Counted from the stretch's first letter, positions 1-7,170 are shown. The stretch is DNA of 8,943 nucleotides from Bacteroides sp. 43_108 (GCA_001915545.1 MNQS01000154.1:1055-9997); one strand, 5' to 3'. Program-made: numbers and translations. Notes: generated by a model from the sequence alone, not told the origin.

Positions 1-109
1 AGAGGATGAAACATGAATAAAAAATAATGTTAAAAGACAAGTGGCGACGCAGTATTTAAGCCAATTTTTCATTTAATCATTAAAACAATAAAAAGAATTA
101 AGTTTCTTT

Positions 110-139
110 CTTGGAAACCGATTCTTTTATTTAATTTTG
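110..139 (+). promoter_or_regulatory. Promoter of the NigD-like lipoprotein gene
   Basis: A perfect Bacteroidetes -7 box, TAATTTTG, lies at 132-139. An imperfect -33 element (CTTG/TTGG, 110-114) lies 17-18 bases before it, slightly closer than the usual 19-21. The predicted start of transcription near 146 leaves a leader of about 20 nt before the ATG at 167. A TTG at 137 would open the same reading frame earlier, but it lies inside this -7 box, so it is not a credible start codon. Confidence 0.6.
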
Positions 140-166
140 CAAACCCTAATAATTATAAAGAAGAAA

Positions 167-922
167 ATGAAAAAAATGAAATTGGCAGCAATATTTGCTG
201 GGTTAGTATCGGTGTTTACTTTTAGTTCTTGTTTGAATGATGGTGATAGCGGCCCCAATTATGATCTTTATGAGATCGTTACTGTGGAAGATGGTAGTAT
301 TTTTGGTGGACCTGTCCTGAAAGGAGATGCACGGGGATATACTTATACTCCAGTGGCTTCAAGTGTATTGGCCGGTCTTAAGGCATCTGATGGCAGTTAT
401 TACAAGCGTGTGCAGGTAGGGATCAAACTGATGGAAGGAGAAGCGATTACAGAGGGGAAAAAGTCTTATAAGGTAAGTGAAGTTGGCCTAATAGCTATTT
501 TGAATTATAAAGATTTTAATGTTCAGGCTGATACATTGAAAAATGAGTATGCACTAGTGTCATTGGAGGATTCTAATAATAAGATATGGGCTATAAATGG
601 ATATGTCAACGTACCTTTTACCTTTAAAACTAAAGAACAGCTGAACATGAATGATTTCCATTTATATGCTGTAGAAGCCAAGGAGGATACATTGGTGACA
701 AGACTTCGACAGACCAAAGGGGCTGATGATGCTTATCAGACAGGAGGTGCTTTGATTAGTTTCCATATGCCTTTTAATGATATGGAATTTCGTGACATTT
801 TCGATCAAGTAGTGCCTAAGAGTGATACTATTGTAGTTAAGGTGACTGCAAAGGGAGAAAATGACAAAGAACTTGTTTCTACAGTGAAATGTAGTGCTTC
901 GAATATGCAAGGAAGTTATTAA
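167..922 (+). CDS. NigD-like outer-membrane lipoprotein
   Basis: Predicted lipoprotein of 251 aa. The start is placed at the ATG at 167 (a second in-frame ATG lies at 176), because upstream in-frame codons overlap the promoter. An N-terminal KK-rich segment and hydrophobic stretch end in a lipobox (F-S-S-C, Cys22). Asn-Asp-Gly-Asp follows, resembling the acidic export signal of Bacteroidetes surface lipoproteins. The rest is beta-rich. A C-terminal stretch of the form LRQTKGADDAY...GGALISFHMP (about residues 182-202) resembles the LR-x(n)-D...SF-x-L pattern of NigD-like C-terminal domains. That family is common in Bacteroides and has no settled biochemical role. The gene is a lone transcription unit with its own promoter and terminator, pointing away from the fimbrial operon. 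The family assignment is from pattern memory. The lipoprotein call is firm. Confidence 0.6.
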   Translation: MKKMKLAAIFAGLVSVFTFSSCLNDGDSGPNYDLYEIVTVEDGSIFGGPVLKGDARGYTYTPVASSVLAGLKASDGSYYKRVQVGIKLMEGEAITEGKKSYKVSEVGLIAILNYKDFNVQADTLKNEYALVSLEDSNNKIWAINGYVNVPFTFKTKEQLNMNDFHLYAVEAKEDTLVTRLRQTKGADDAYQTGGALISFHMPFNDMEFRDIFDQVVPKSDTIVVKVTAKGENDKELVSTVKCSASNMQGSY

Positions 923-942
923 TAATACTTTATTATATAGTG

Positions 943-976
943 AAATCCCCTTCAGTTACGGTTGAAGGGGATTTTT
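943..976 (+). terminator. Intrinsic terminator after the lipoprotein gene
   Basis: A perfect 12-bp stem (AAATCCCCTTCA at 943-954 paired with TGAAGGGGATTT at 963-974) has an 8-nt loop and runs into a T tract. It begins 20 nt after the TAA stop. The A-rich left flank means it could also stop transcription arriving from the right. Confidence 0.9.
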
Positions 977-980
977 ATTT

Positions 981-1226
981 AATGGAACTATGTGGTTCAA
1001 TTTATAAGATAAGGGGGGGAAGAAATTTGACGGGGCCTACTTCTTATTTTCCTGTTCATATCTTTCTTTAGATTCAGTATATACCTTCTGCGTGTGAAAA
1101 GAGTTGACATGAATTTTTAAACGGTTCGATCTTTCTGCTGCCGTAATAACAACATATCACATTCGTTCCTGTTGCATAAGCCTTTTCTCTTCCCTGATTA
1201 AGCCTTTTTATACGGATGTATTCTAT
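981..1226. other. Intergenic region, possible gene remnant
   Basis: There is no convincing intact gene. On the - strand several frames are open for 40-60 codons. One of them (1253-1074, 59 codons from ATG) begins inside the 21-bp repeat block. Another, ending in a TAG near 1038, has a hydrophilic Lys/Glu-rich tail that looks like a protein C-terminus but has no start codon. TAAGCCTTTT occurs twice (1177-1186 and 1199-1208), echoing the core of the adjacent repeats. Decayed coding sequence is possible but unproven. Confidence 0.3.
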
Positions 1227-1309
1227 CTCCATAGCCTTTGGAGTTGTTTCCATAAGCTTTGGAGTTATCTCCCAAGGCTATGGAGTTAACTCCAAAGGCT
1301 TGCGGAGAT
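1227..1309. repeat. Four-unit 21-bp repeat block with inverted symmetry
   Basis: There are four consecutive units of the form CTCC-N9-GGAG(T/A)T, starting at 1227, 1248 (TTCC variant), 1269 and 1290. The spacing is 21 bp, with one extra base in the last unit. The N9 cores of units 1-2 (ATAGCCTTT, ATAAGCTTT) are near reverse complements of those of units 3-4 (CAAGGCTAT, AAAGGCTTG). Each unit can therefore fold on itself, and the whole block is an inverted repeat: 1233-1245 is fully complementary to 1288-1300. On the - strand the 21-bp period encodes heptapeptides of the type M-E-T-T-P-K-A. Confidence 0.8.
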
Positions 1310-1624
1310 AAAACAAACAGGAAGAAAACCCTTAACCATAGGGCAGGAAAGGTTTAGAGATATGGATAAGATCTTTTAAGGATGAATCTGATTATAAAGT
1401 TACGCATATGTATCAAAAACTTTGCAGGAACATGAAAGAAACGTCCTCTGATCATCTCCCGCAATGGGTGTAATTCCCTTTGGCAGACTTATTTTGGTCT
1501 GTCATACAAACCATCCCTAAAAAATGACGAGTGTTCATACAGGGTATCACAAACAACCGCATGAAAAAAATCTCCACTAAGTTTCTACTGCTCCGAAACA
1601 AGACTGTTTCAAGACGATAAATAA
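1310..1624. other. Intergenic region downstream of the fimbrial operon
   Basis: I see no supportable gene in either direction. The only structure near the operon end is a short hairpin, GAAACA-agac-TGTTTC (1595-1610), 15 nt beyond the adhesin stop codon. In the direction of transcription it is not followed directly by a U tract; seven Ts on the - strand come only about 25 nt later (1570-1564). It is at best a weak or factor-dependent 3' end. Confidence 0.4.
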
Positions 1625-3331
1625 TTAAAAAGCAAAAAACGGACGTACATTCCAATAAGCTTTTTTATCATATCCTTGCAAACAGACTCTATCCCAATTA
1701 GGATATTCAGGATCATCAATGTGCCAAAGTAACATCCAGCATCTGTCTTTATCATATTGGGAACTGCAACTGAAGCCAAGTCTGTAGGTATCACTAAACT
1801 GCGGTAACGAATTACCTACTTTAGATAACTGTATAGTCAATTTATCCAGTGTTTCTTGTCCCCATCCTGTGTCGTTTAGGCCGTTACTGGTTTCATTTCG
1901 AAAATCTCTTGGAGATTTTCCACAAATATTCACCAGCATATCAAACCATTGTCCGATACTCGGTACGAACCATGGACTGCGATTAAGTCCATCAGGAATT
2001 TTGTTACTGTTTCTATATTTTCTTATTGATTCAAAAGCACTGTAACTACCCTGTACATTAGCAGTATAATTCTTCAACATTTGTTCTGTTTCAGAATAAC
2101 CGTTCATATTCTTCTCAATTTCATCATCTTTTGTCATTGGAGTAATCCCTTCTTCGATTCGTTCCATTCCCCCCCAACGACCGGTCCCTAAATTTTCAAA
2201 CCCCATTACATAAGCATGATTCCAACCGTTTTCATTGCATTTTACATCTGTCATTTTTTTAGAATCGCAAGTAATGACCATTCCAATAGCATTCTGATAA
2301 TCATATATTTTCCCGTTTTCTTCCAGCATGCCGTCTCCGGGATGTATCTCTATTCGTTTTTCGGTTTCATTCTGAAAGACAAAATCTCCGGGATAAAGTT
2401 TTCTTTCTGTGCTTCCTTTGCCGGGTACAGGGCTGATTACTTTCAGAGTATAGCATTTCCCAGAAGCAAAAGTGATGGAACTGCCCGAATAGTTTATCTT
2501 TGTATTCGTATTATTTCTGCCGTCGGCGGTTACATAGCTTCCGGTAATTCTGGCATTTTTTTGTGATGGGACAATGGCGCAGAATTTTACAGAATCGATC
2601 TGATATGGAGTAATGCCATTCAAGTTCACATTGATAGCTGCTGAGTCTGTTCCTAAAATTCTTGATTCTTTGTGGTAAACAAAACCTGCATTTTCGGGTG
2701 CAAAACAACCTATGTATGCTTGTGGTTGCAGCACAAGCAATGTAAATTGGTGTTTAAACTGCAGGTTCAGGATTATTCCGGAAGAATTGCCGGTAGTAGG
2801 TACGCCAGTAGCAATCAGCAGGTCGCTCACAGTATGCTTTTCTTTTGTGGATTGGTCTTTCGAAGGTTGCAGTTTCTCATTCCTGGTCAACGAAGCAATA
2901 GCTTCATCTGTATCCTTTGAAACATCTAGTGTGATATTCTTCCTATATGGATAGTATGCGATGTAACTCGCTCCATCATACCAATAGAGTGTCTTGCTGT
3001 TTTCAACCGGATTCCAACTATCATTTGACACGTTATAAACCAATGGGATATTGTTAATGTCATCCACTATTGTGCCATCTTTTATGGAGAATATACCAAT
3101 AGAATCACCGTCTACAAATTCTGTTTTAAGATGTTCATCTGTCACAGAAGCACGTGTGGAAGGCTTTTCGGAACCGGGAACGTTTTCAAACCCGGTTGCT
3201 GTTGCTCGAACAGTGAGAGGAGTTCCATTGTAGCAGTCCGTTCTTTTTCCATTATTTGTTTCATTTTCGTCGGTGCATGCACTACAAATCAAGAGGATGC
3301 TCCAAAAGATTATGCCGGTGAAAGATTTCAT
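1625..3331 (-). CDS. Modular fimbrial lipoprotein, probable tip adhesin
   Basis: 568 aa, last gene of the fimbrial operon. A signal peptide ends at lipobox I-C-S-A-C (Cys19), followed by T-D-E-N-E, an acidic surface-export-like signal. Residues about 35-300 resemble the Mfa-like/FimB N-terminal fold: an S-T-R-A motif (58-61), then L-Y-W...Y-I-A-Y-Y-P-Y (115-129), the counterpart of the FWP...FFAYAPY block in the two pilins upstream. Residues about 310-568 form a second domain with GWNHAYVMGFE (369-379), SPWFVPSIGQW (452-462), GFSCSSQYD (519-527) and a terminal W-N-V-R-P-F-F-A-F. This order of a P-S-x-x-x-W motif, an S-S-Q/E-Y motif and a closing V-R-P-F-x-A-F is typical of DUF1566/FISUMP lectin-like domains. 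I infer a surface adhesin at the fimbrial tip; no ligand can be predicted. The gene lies 65 nt after the previous one. Confidence 0.75.
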   Translation of the reverse strand: MKSFTGIIFWSILLICSACTDENETNNGKRTDCYNGTPLTVRATATGFENVPGSEKPSTRASVTDEHLKTEFVDGDSIGIFSIKDGTIVDDINNIPLVYNVSNDSWNPVENSKTLYWYDGASYIAYYPYRKNITLDVSKDTDEAIASLTRNEKLQPSKDQSTKEKHTVSDLLIATGVPTTGNSSGIILNLQFKHQFTLLVLQPQAYIGCFAPENAGFVYHKESRILGTDSAAINVNLNGITPYQIDSVKFCAIVPSQKNARITGSYVTADGRNNTNTKINYSGSSITFASGKCYTLKVISPVPGKGSTERKLYPGDFVFQNETEKRIEIHPGDGMLEENGKIYDYQNAIGMVITCDSKKMTDVKCNENGWNHAYVMGFENLGTGRWGGMERIEEGITPMTKDDEIEKNMNGYSETEQMLKNYTANVQGSYSAFESIRKYRNSNKIPDGLNRSPWFVPSIGQWFDMLVNICGKSPRDFRNETSNGLNDTGWGQETLDKLTIQLSKVGNSLPQFSDTYRLGFSCSSQYDKDRCWMLLWHIDDPEYPNWDRVCLQGYDKKAYWNVRPFFAF

Positions 3332-3396
3332 TTTTCTTTGTTATTATCTTGTTTAAAATTAGCACCTTAGTACAAGGCTGATTTTTATTTGTCCCA

Positions 3397-4467
3397 TTAA
3401 TTCGTTATTTGTTTCTCTTCTGTTCCATTTACCGTTTCAGAATCCGTGCCTCCTTCCCATGATGCGATATCATTTTCTGACATCACGGAAATAGTTTTTC
3501 TTGAGATACCGATGGTATAACTTACAGAAGCTCCCGGATTCCAAGTGTCAGTAGAAGGTAAAGATTGATTTTCTATGCAGATAGCTTGAGTAATGGCATT
3601 ATTATTTCCGTCTTTTGCCGCATATTGATAAGTGATGCTGAACTGACTTCCTTTTCCGGCAGGAAGCAGGAAAAAAGTAGCTAACAATTTCTTTTCTTCC
3701 GCAATAGTATTCGGTACAGGGAAATTGGTTATGTCAGCGGTAAAAGTTTCTTTCTTGTCAGGTGATGGAAATGCCCACAGCCAGCCTTTGTCGCTATCAG
3801 TCGTAGGAGTATAATAGGTCAGTATTCCGCTTTTTATTCCCGTAATGGAGAAAAAGGTTACGGACTTTTCCTCCGTATCATCATTACTTTTTACATAAAC
3901 ATTGATCTTGGTTAGTGTATGGCGCAGTTTAAAACTTACATTGCCATTGTTTTGATTCATAACCGGAGTTGCAGCGAGAAAATCTATCTGTTTGTTTTCG
4001 GCTGTGGGAACGGTATAACTCAACATCGGAAATCCATTTGAACTCTCTTTGTCTTGAACGAAAAAGTTGCTACTTGCTGTTTCATTTATATAAGGAGCAT
4101 AAGCAAAGAAACTGATTTTATCTGTTGTTGAATTGTCCGGCCAGAACTTGACCGGACTATAAGACCATGTGCCGTCTGTTTGTTTACCAACAAGCTGGTT
4201 ATACATGAAATTCGGTGTTGCGGCATCTTTATTGAAATTTCCGTGTGTGAAGTAGGCAAACACACCGATAGTTTCAAGATCACTTGTTGTGGTATACTCT
4301 TTAACAGATCTCATTACCGGAACGTTTCCTGAAAAGCTGATAGGGATATTTTCTTGGGGAAATTTGTTCGTACCCTCTTCCTGGGTACAAGCTCCCAATA
4401 ACAAAGTTGCAGCAAGGAAAATGCCATACAATTGTTTCACCCTTATGCTTTCTGTTTTTCGATTCAT
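3397..4467 (-). CDS. Fimbrillin family lipoprotein (second pilin)
   Basis: 356 aa, Mfa-like/FimA-superfamily pilin subunit. The signal peptide ends in L-L-G-A-C (Cys27), followed by T-Q-E-E. Recognisable blocks are I-G-V-F-A-Y (67-72), P-N-F-M-Y-N (85-90), K-F-W-P (107-110), I-S-F-F-A-Y-A-P-Y (118-126) and a C-terminal A-S-V-S-Y-T-I-G-I strand. Arg53, in V-M-R-S, sits where related pilins are cut by an Arg-specific protease, which removes an N-terminal strand and allows strand-exchange polymerisation. That is known for the family and inferred here. It is clearly paralogous to the gene upstream, sharing PNFMYN, FWP and FFAYAPY. It lies 129 nt behind that gene and 65 nt ahead of the adhesin. 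It may be a minor or alternative shaft subunit; the order does not settle which pilin is the major one. Confidence 0.8.
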   Translation of the reverse strand: MNRKTESIRVKQLYGIFLAATLLLGACTQEEGTNKFPQENIPISFSGNVPVMRSVKEYTTTSDLETIGVFAYFTHGNFNKDAATPNFMYNQLVGKQTDGTWSYSPVKFWPDNSTTDKISFFAYAPYINETASSNFFVQDKESSNGFPMLSYTVPTAENKQIDFLAATPVMNQNNGNVSFKLRHTLTKINVYVKSNDDTEEKSVTFFSITGIKSGILTYYTPTTDSDKGWLWAFPSPDKKETFTADITNFPVPNTIAEEKKLLATFFLLPAGKGSQFSITYQYAAKDGNNNAITQAICIENQSLPSTDTWNPGASVSYTIGISRKTISVMSENDIASWEGGTDSETVNGTEEKQITN

Positions 4468-4514
4468 GTTTCTTTTTCTATTTTATTGTACGTCCGTGCT
4501 TTTTTAACCGTAGT

Positions 4515-4541
4515 GACAGGGAAGAAACATTCAACCCTGTC
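4515..4541 (-). other. Stem-loop between the two fimbrillin genes
   Basis: GACAGGG (4515-4521) pairs perfectly with CCCTGTC (4535-4541) around a 13-nt loop, inside the 129-nt gap between the two pilin genes. In the direction of transcription it is followed by an A-rich stretch rather than a U tract, so it is not a standard terminator. It could be an RNA processing or stability element that sets unequal subunit levels, or chance. Confidence 0.4.
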
Positions 4542-4596
4542 CGGTCTGTTTTCTTTCCATAGCCAGTATGTATCATGTTTTGGCTGCAAAAGGAAA

Positions 4597-5736
4597 TTAT
4601 TTCTCTACATTAATATCAGAGTCGCTATCATCAGTCCAACCTTCCATATTATCCTCCACCGTAATCTTAATGGCATTCATCTTGATAGTCAATACGTAGG
4701 TATGTTTCGTTCCTTTCTTGAACGTATTTTTCGGTAGTGAAACTTCTTTGTTTGTTATGGTACTTGTCAGATTACTTGTGTCGGTCACTTTGGTTACGAT
4801 GTCATAATTGATTTTCAGTTTTAAGTCACCTGCGTTGGTGGTACCGTTTTTGTTATTTACCGGAATAAAGTAAAGAGCTTCTGTATCTGAGAATAACGCG
4901 GTTGCATTCTGGTCATCACTTACATTGATAGAACTTTTATTATATCCCCATTGGTCGGTGGTTGTTTTATTTAAAAAATCACTCAGGTCTTGTTCTGTTG
5001 AAAAATAAGATGCGTCAGGAGATATGGCTTCCCAAGTGTCGTTATCGAATTTATAAACAGCCTTGTTGTAAAGTGTTGTACTTCCTGGATCTAACTTTAA
5101 TCCCGTTACAAAAATTTTGGTATCAGTACCTAAGTTCACATCTGGCTTCACCTTGATATTGGCTATTTGGGTAAGTACGTGACTAAACTTGAACTGAACC
5201 GTCCCCTTATTACTTTCATTAGTTTGGTCTTGTATGGCAGTATGGCAGTCTGTTACCAAATCTATCATATCTTTCCAGTTATTAGAAGTCTTTACCTCAA
5301 AGGTGATTGTCGGAGCGCCTTTGGCATTCTGTCCTGATAAAGTTATTTTTTGGTCTGTTCCAACTTCCGGTTTGGATTCATAAGGCGCATAAGCAAAGAA
5401 TGTTATTTTCTTATCATCTATTGGCCAAAAACGTAAATTAGTATATCCCCAACTATCAGAAGTCCATGTAGCATGTTCATTGTACATGAAATTAGGTGTT
5501 GTGTTTCCTTTTTCACTATTCCATCCCGCACTGCTTGTCTGATAGGCAAAAATACCGAAACCGGCATTTGCTTTCAATGTGGACGTTGTAGTTTCCGTTC
5601 CTCTGGTCTGTACTTCCGTATATACGTCCAACCCGATTGTCCGGTTCGTATCCGGATTCATTTCTGTCATTTCATTCTGTGAGCAACCAGCTATAGTCAG
5701 TGTTGCCATCACCATCAATAAACTTTTCACTTCCAT
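4597..5736 (-). CDS. Fimbrillin family lipoprotein (first pilin)
   Basis: 379 aa, Mfa-like/FimA-superfamily pilin subunit. The short signal peptide ends in T-I-A-G-C (Cys18), followed by S-Q-N-E. Family blocks are F-G-I-F-A-Y (60-65), T-P-N-F-M-Y-N (80-86), L-R-F-W-P (101-105) and I-T-F-F-A-Y-A-P-Y (111-119). Q-T-R-G (43-46) offers a likely Arg protease site at Arg45. The C-terminus ends in a Trp-Thr-Asp-Asp acidic tail, and related endings (W-x-G/D followed by acidic residues) occur in the second pilin and the DUF5119 protein. It starts 44 nt after the upstream gene stops, so the two are almost certainly cotranscribed. Being the first pilin after the anchor gene, it is a reasonable candidate for the main shaft subunit, but this is inference from order alone. 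Confidence 0.8.
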   Translation of the reverse strand: MEVKSLLMVMATLTIAGCSQNEMTEMNPDTNRTIGLDVYTEVQTRGTETTTSTLKANAGFGIFAYQTSSAGWNSEKGNTTPNFMYNEHATWTSDSWGYTNLRFWPIDDKKITFFAYAPYESKPEVGTDQKITLSGQNAKGAPTITFEVKTSNNWKDMIDLVTDCHTAIQDQTNESNKGTVQFKFSHVLTQIANIKVKPDVNLGTDTKIFVTGLKLDPGSTTLYNKAVYKFDNDTWEAISPDASYFSTEQDLSDFLNKTTTDQWGYNKSSINVSDDQNATALFSDTEALYFIPVNNKNGTTNAGDLKLKINYDIVTKVTDTSNLTSTITNKEVSLPKNTFKKGTKHTYVLTIKMNAIKITVEDNMEGWTDDSDSDINVEK

Positions 5737-5779
5737 TTTCTACTTTTTTTAAAATTAATATTATAACTACCCATATCTG

Positions 5780-6787
5780 TCATATATCTATATCGCTGTT
5801 CACTTCATCGTTCCATTTATCTACATCAGCGTCAAATCCTGAGCTACCTTCTGTTTTTACATTCGGCACGGTCTTTTCACATGCCATGTCAATAAAAACG
5901 CTCATAGTTCCGTCTTCTTCATCCAACCGTCTTATTGCCAAATCGTTAAAACTTTCTTCAAATATGGTCTTCCCGTCTACTAACTTTGCTTTCAGATGTA
6001 GGTTGTGTGGAATCTCTACATCGAAGCCGAACACACTAATAGTAGTGCTCAGCGTTCCTTCTGTTACCGAGCCGGAATCATAAATGGGATTGCTTAAGCG
6101 TAGCACTTGTGTTACTGTCTTTTCCGAATTTTGTTTCGAAACGAGAAATATGGATTCTGCAATGCCGTCTAATGTGCAGGTAGCTTTTCGTATGTTGTTC
6201 ATTCCTTTGATACGGATTTTAACCGTTATTTTTTGAGTCAGTTTTTTGGGGGTGAAGCGTAAGTGACAACTATTTTCGTTCCTGGTGGAATTTCGGTTAC
6301 TTTGTTGGGTAATGGCTGATGAATAGTTTTCCGGCATATCAGAAGTCACTTCAAAGCCTTCGATATAATCAGCGGCAAGTTCGTCAGGACTTTCCATAAT
6401 AATTCTTTCAGAGGATGATTCGTTCCTTATTTCCATCTTCTTTACATAGGCTTCTAGCGTCTGGTAGTTTTCTTCTCCTCTGAAACAGAGGTTACCAAAA
6501 TCATCGAATGAACGGTTGAAAAGGACGACGTTGTAACATCCTTCTTTCAAGCATAGGGTCTTGTATGTACGGTCACCCATCAGTGCTACAAAAGGAGTGC
6601 TGCCATCGGTAGGGTAGAATATGGCGGTAGCACCATAATCCTGCTCTTTTTCATTCAGTCCTGACTGACTCCAATCGGCACTGATTGTTATTGTTGCTTC
6701 GGGCGAATAAGTCAGTTCGCGTCGGTTACAGGCAACTAACAAGAAAACAAAAAGGTAAAGGATATATAATGTCGGGGATATTCTCAT
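5780..6787 (-). CDS. DUF5119-type fimbrial anchor/assembly lipoprotein
   Basis: 335 aa when started at the ATG at 6787. An in-frame start 13 codons further up exists, but 6787 is preferred because AAGGAGG (6800-6794) lies 6 nt ahead of it and the signal peptide then begins cleanly (M-R-I-S-P-T). The lipobox is L-V-A-C (Cys20), followed by N-R-R-E-L, the Cys-x-R-R-E-L start that I associate with DUF5119 proteins. Next come A-D-W and an A-I-F-Y-P-T-D-G block (about 54-61), and L-K-E-G-C-Y-N-V-V-L-F-N (about 79-90), also characteristic. DUF5119 proteins sit beside fimbrillin genes in Bacteroides and are thought to play a FimB/Mfa2-like base or anchor role; their exact function is not settled. 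The gene overlaps the stop codon of the 112-aa ORF upstream (ATGA). Confidence 0.75.
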   Translation of the reverse strand: MRISPTLYILYLFVFLLVACNRRELTYSPEATITISADWSQSGLNEKEQDYGATAIFYPTDGSTPFVALMGDRTYKTLCLKEGCYNVVLFNRSFDDFGNLCFRGEENYQTLEAYVKKMEIRNESSSERIIMESPDELAADYIEGFEVTSDMPENYSSAITQQSNRNSTRNENSCHLRFTPKKLTQKITVKIRIKGMNNIRKATCTLDGIAESIFLVSKQNSEKTVTQVLRLSNPIYDSGSVTEGTLSTTISVFGFDVEIPHNLHLKAKLVDGKTIFEESFNDLAIRRLDEEDGTMSVFIDMACEKTVPNVKTEGSSGFDADVDKWNDEVNSDIDI

Positions 6788-7122
6788 TTTGCACCTCCTT
6801 TCTTTGCCTTGTGTTTGAGTAGCCATACCAGTGTATGGTAATTCCTAGAAACGGATGTATAACGATAAGTGGCTATATTTATGGTTTGAAGTACGTTCAA
6901 TAGGGATATTTGCAATAATGGGCGACTAAATTCATATGAGAAAAGGATTCTTGTTTCTTTGTTTGGTAAAAGGCGGATGAGTTGTACTTTTTCCAGCTTA
7001 TTAAGTAAATCTTTCCATTCTTCGTTTTGAAGGAGGAATTTGACCGGTTGCAGAACTTTGCTAGAAGAAAGGTCATGCAGTACGGCGATGGCTATTTGTG
7101 CACGTGTATATACGGATAACAT
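6784..7122 (-). CDS. Small Rrf2/winged-helix-like protein, first gene of the fimbrial operon
   Basis: 112 aa with no signal peptide and no cysteine. The layout resembles the N-terminal DNA-binding domain of Rrf2-type regulators: helix 1 Y-T-R-A-Q-I-A-I-A-V-L-H-D-L (5-18), a putative second and recognition helix (28-46) with L-L-N-K-L-E-K-V-Q-L-I-R (39-50), a wing ending in Y-E-F-S-R-P (63-68), and helix I-S-L-L-N-V-L-Q-T-I (72-81). Rrf2 proteins show a similar L-x-K-L-x-K-x-G-L-V/I then Y-x-L/F-x-R-P then I-x-L-x-x-V/I-L pattern. The cysteines used by IscR/NsrR for an iron-sulfur cluster are absent, so any regulation would be cluster-independent. The gene is real on context: its TGA overlaps the next ATG (ATGA), a Shine-Dalgarno site for that gene lies inside its end, and it begins 23 bp from the left inverted repeat. 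A phase-locked autoregulator is my inference. Confidence 0.6.
   Translation of the reverse strand: MLSVYTRAQIAIAVLHDLSSSKVLQPVKFLLQNEEWKDLLNKLEKVQLIRLLPNKETRILFSYEFSRPLLQISLLNVLQTINIATYRYTSVSRNYHTLVWLLKHKAKKGGAK
6794..6800 (-). promoter_or_regulatory. Strong Shine-Dalgarno sequence for the DUF5119 gene
   Basis: AAGGAGG on the - strand lies 6 nt before the ATG at 6787, inside the last codons of the 112-aa ORF. Bacteroides genes usually lack such sites. A full one at an ATGA overlap therefore suggests translational coupling, and it decides the start choice for the DUF5119 gene. Confidence 0.75.
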
Positions 7123-7144
7123 GATAAACTTACTTTGTTAAGTC

Positions 7145-7161
7145 ATTACTTACCAAGTAAT
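7145..7161. repeat. Left inverted repeat of the invertible segment
   Basis: ATTACTTACCAAGTAAT. It is an exact 17-bp reverse complement of 7462-7478. It is itself a palindrome with 7-bp arms (ATTACTT/AAGTAAT) around an asymmetric ACC, as expected of a core site that binds two tyrosine recombinase subunits. It lies 23 bp ahead of the first operon ATG. Confidence 0.9.
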
Positions 7162-7170
7162 AGCTTATAT

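Noticed and set aside
137..166. TTG-started N-terminal extension of the NigD-like lipoprotein
   Set aside because: The TTG lies within a perfect -7 promoter box, and the ATG at 167 gives a normal signal peptide start.
1595..1610. Intrinsic terminator of the fimbrial operon
   Set aside because: The 6-bp stem is not followed by a U tract in the direction of transcription, so it was kept only as a weak structure in the intergenic note.
1452..1655. 67-codon - strand frame at the end of the adhesin gene
   Set aside because: It overlaps the adhesin 3' end in another frame and has an atypical Cys/Met/Phe-rich composition and no family resemblance.
1639..4498. 10-bp inverted pair ACGGACGTAC (1639-1648) and GTACGTCCGT (about 4489-4498), which would flank two operon genes
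   Set aside because: Pairs of this length are expected many times by chance in 9 kb. It lacks the palindromic arm structure of the 17-bp sites, and inversion would cut into the adhesin coding sequence.
6788..6826. 13-residue N-terminal extension of the DUF5119 protein
   Set aside because: A strong Shine-Dalgarno site 6 nt before the ATG at 6787 and a clean signal peptide favour the later start.
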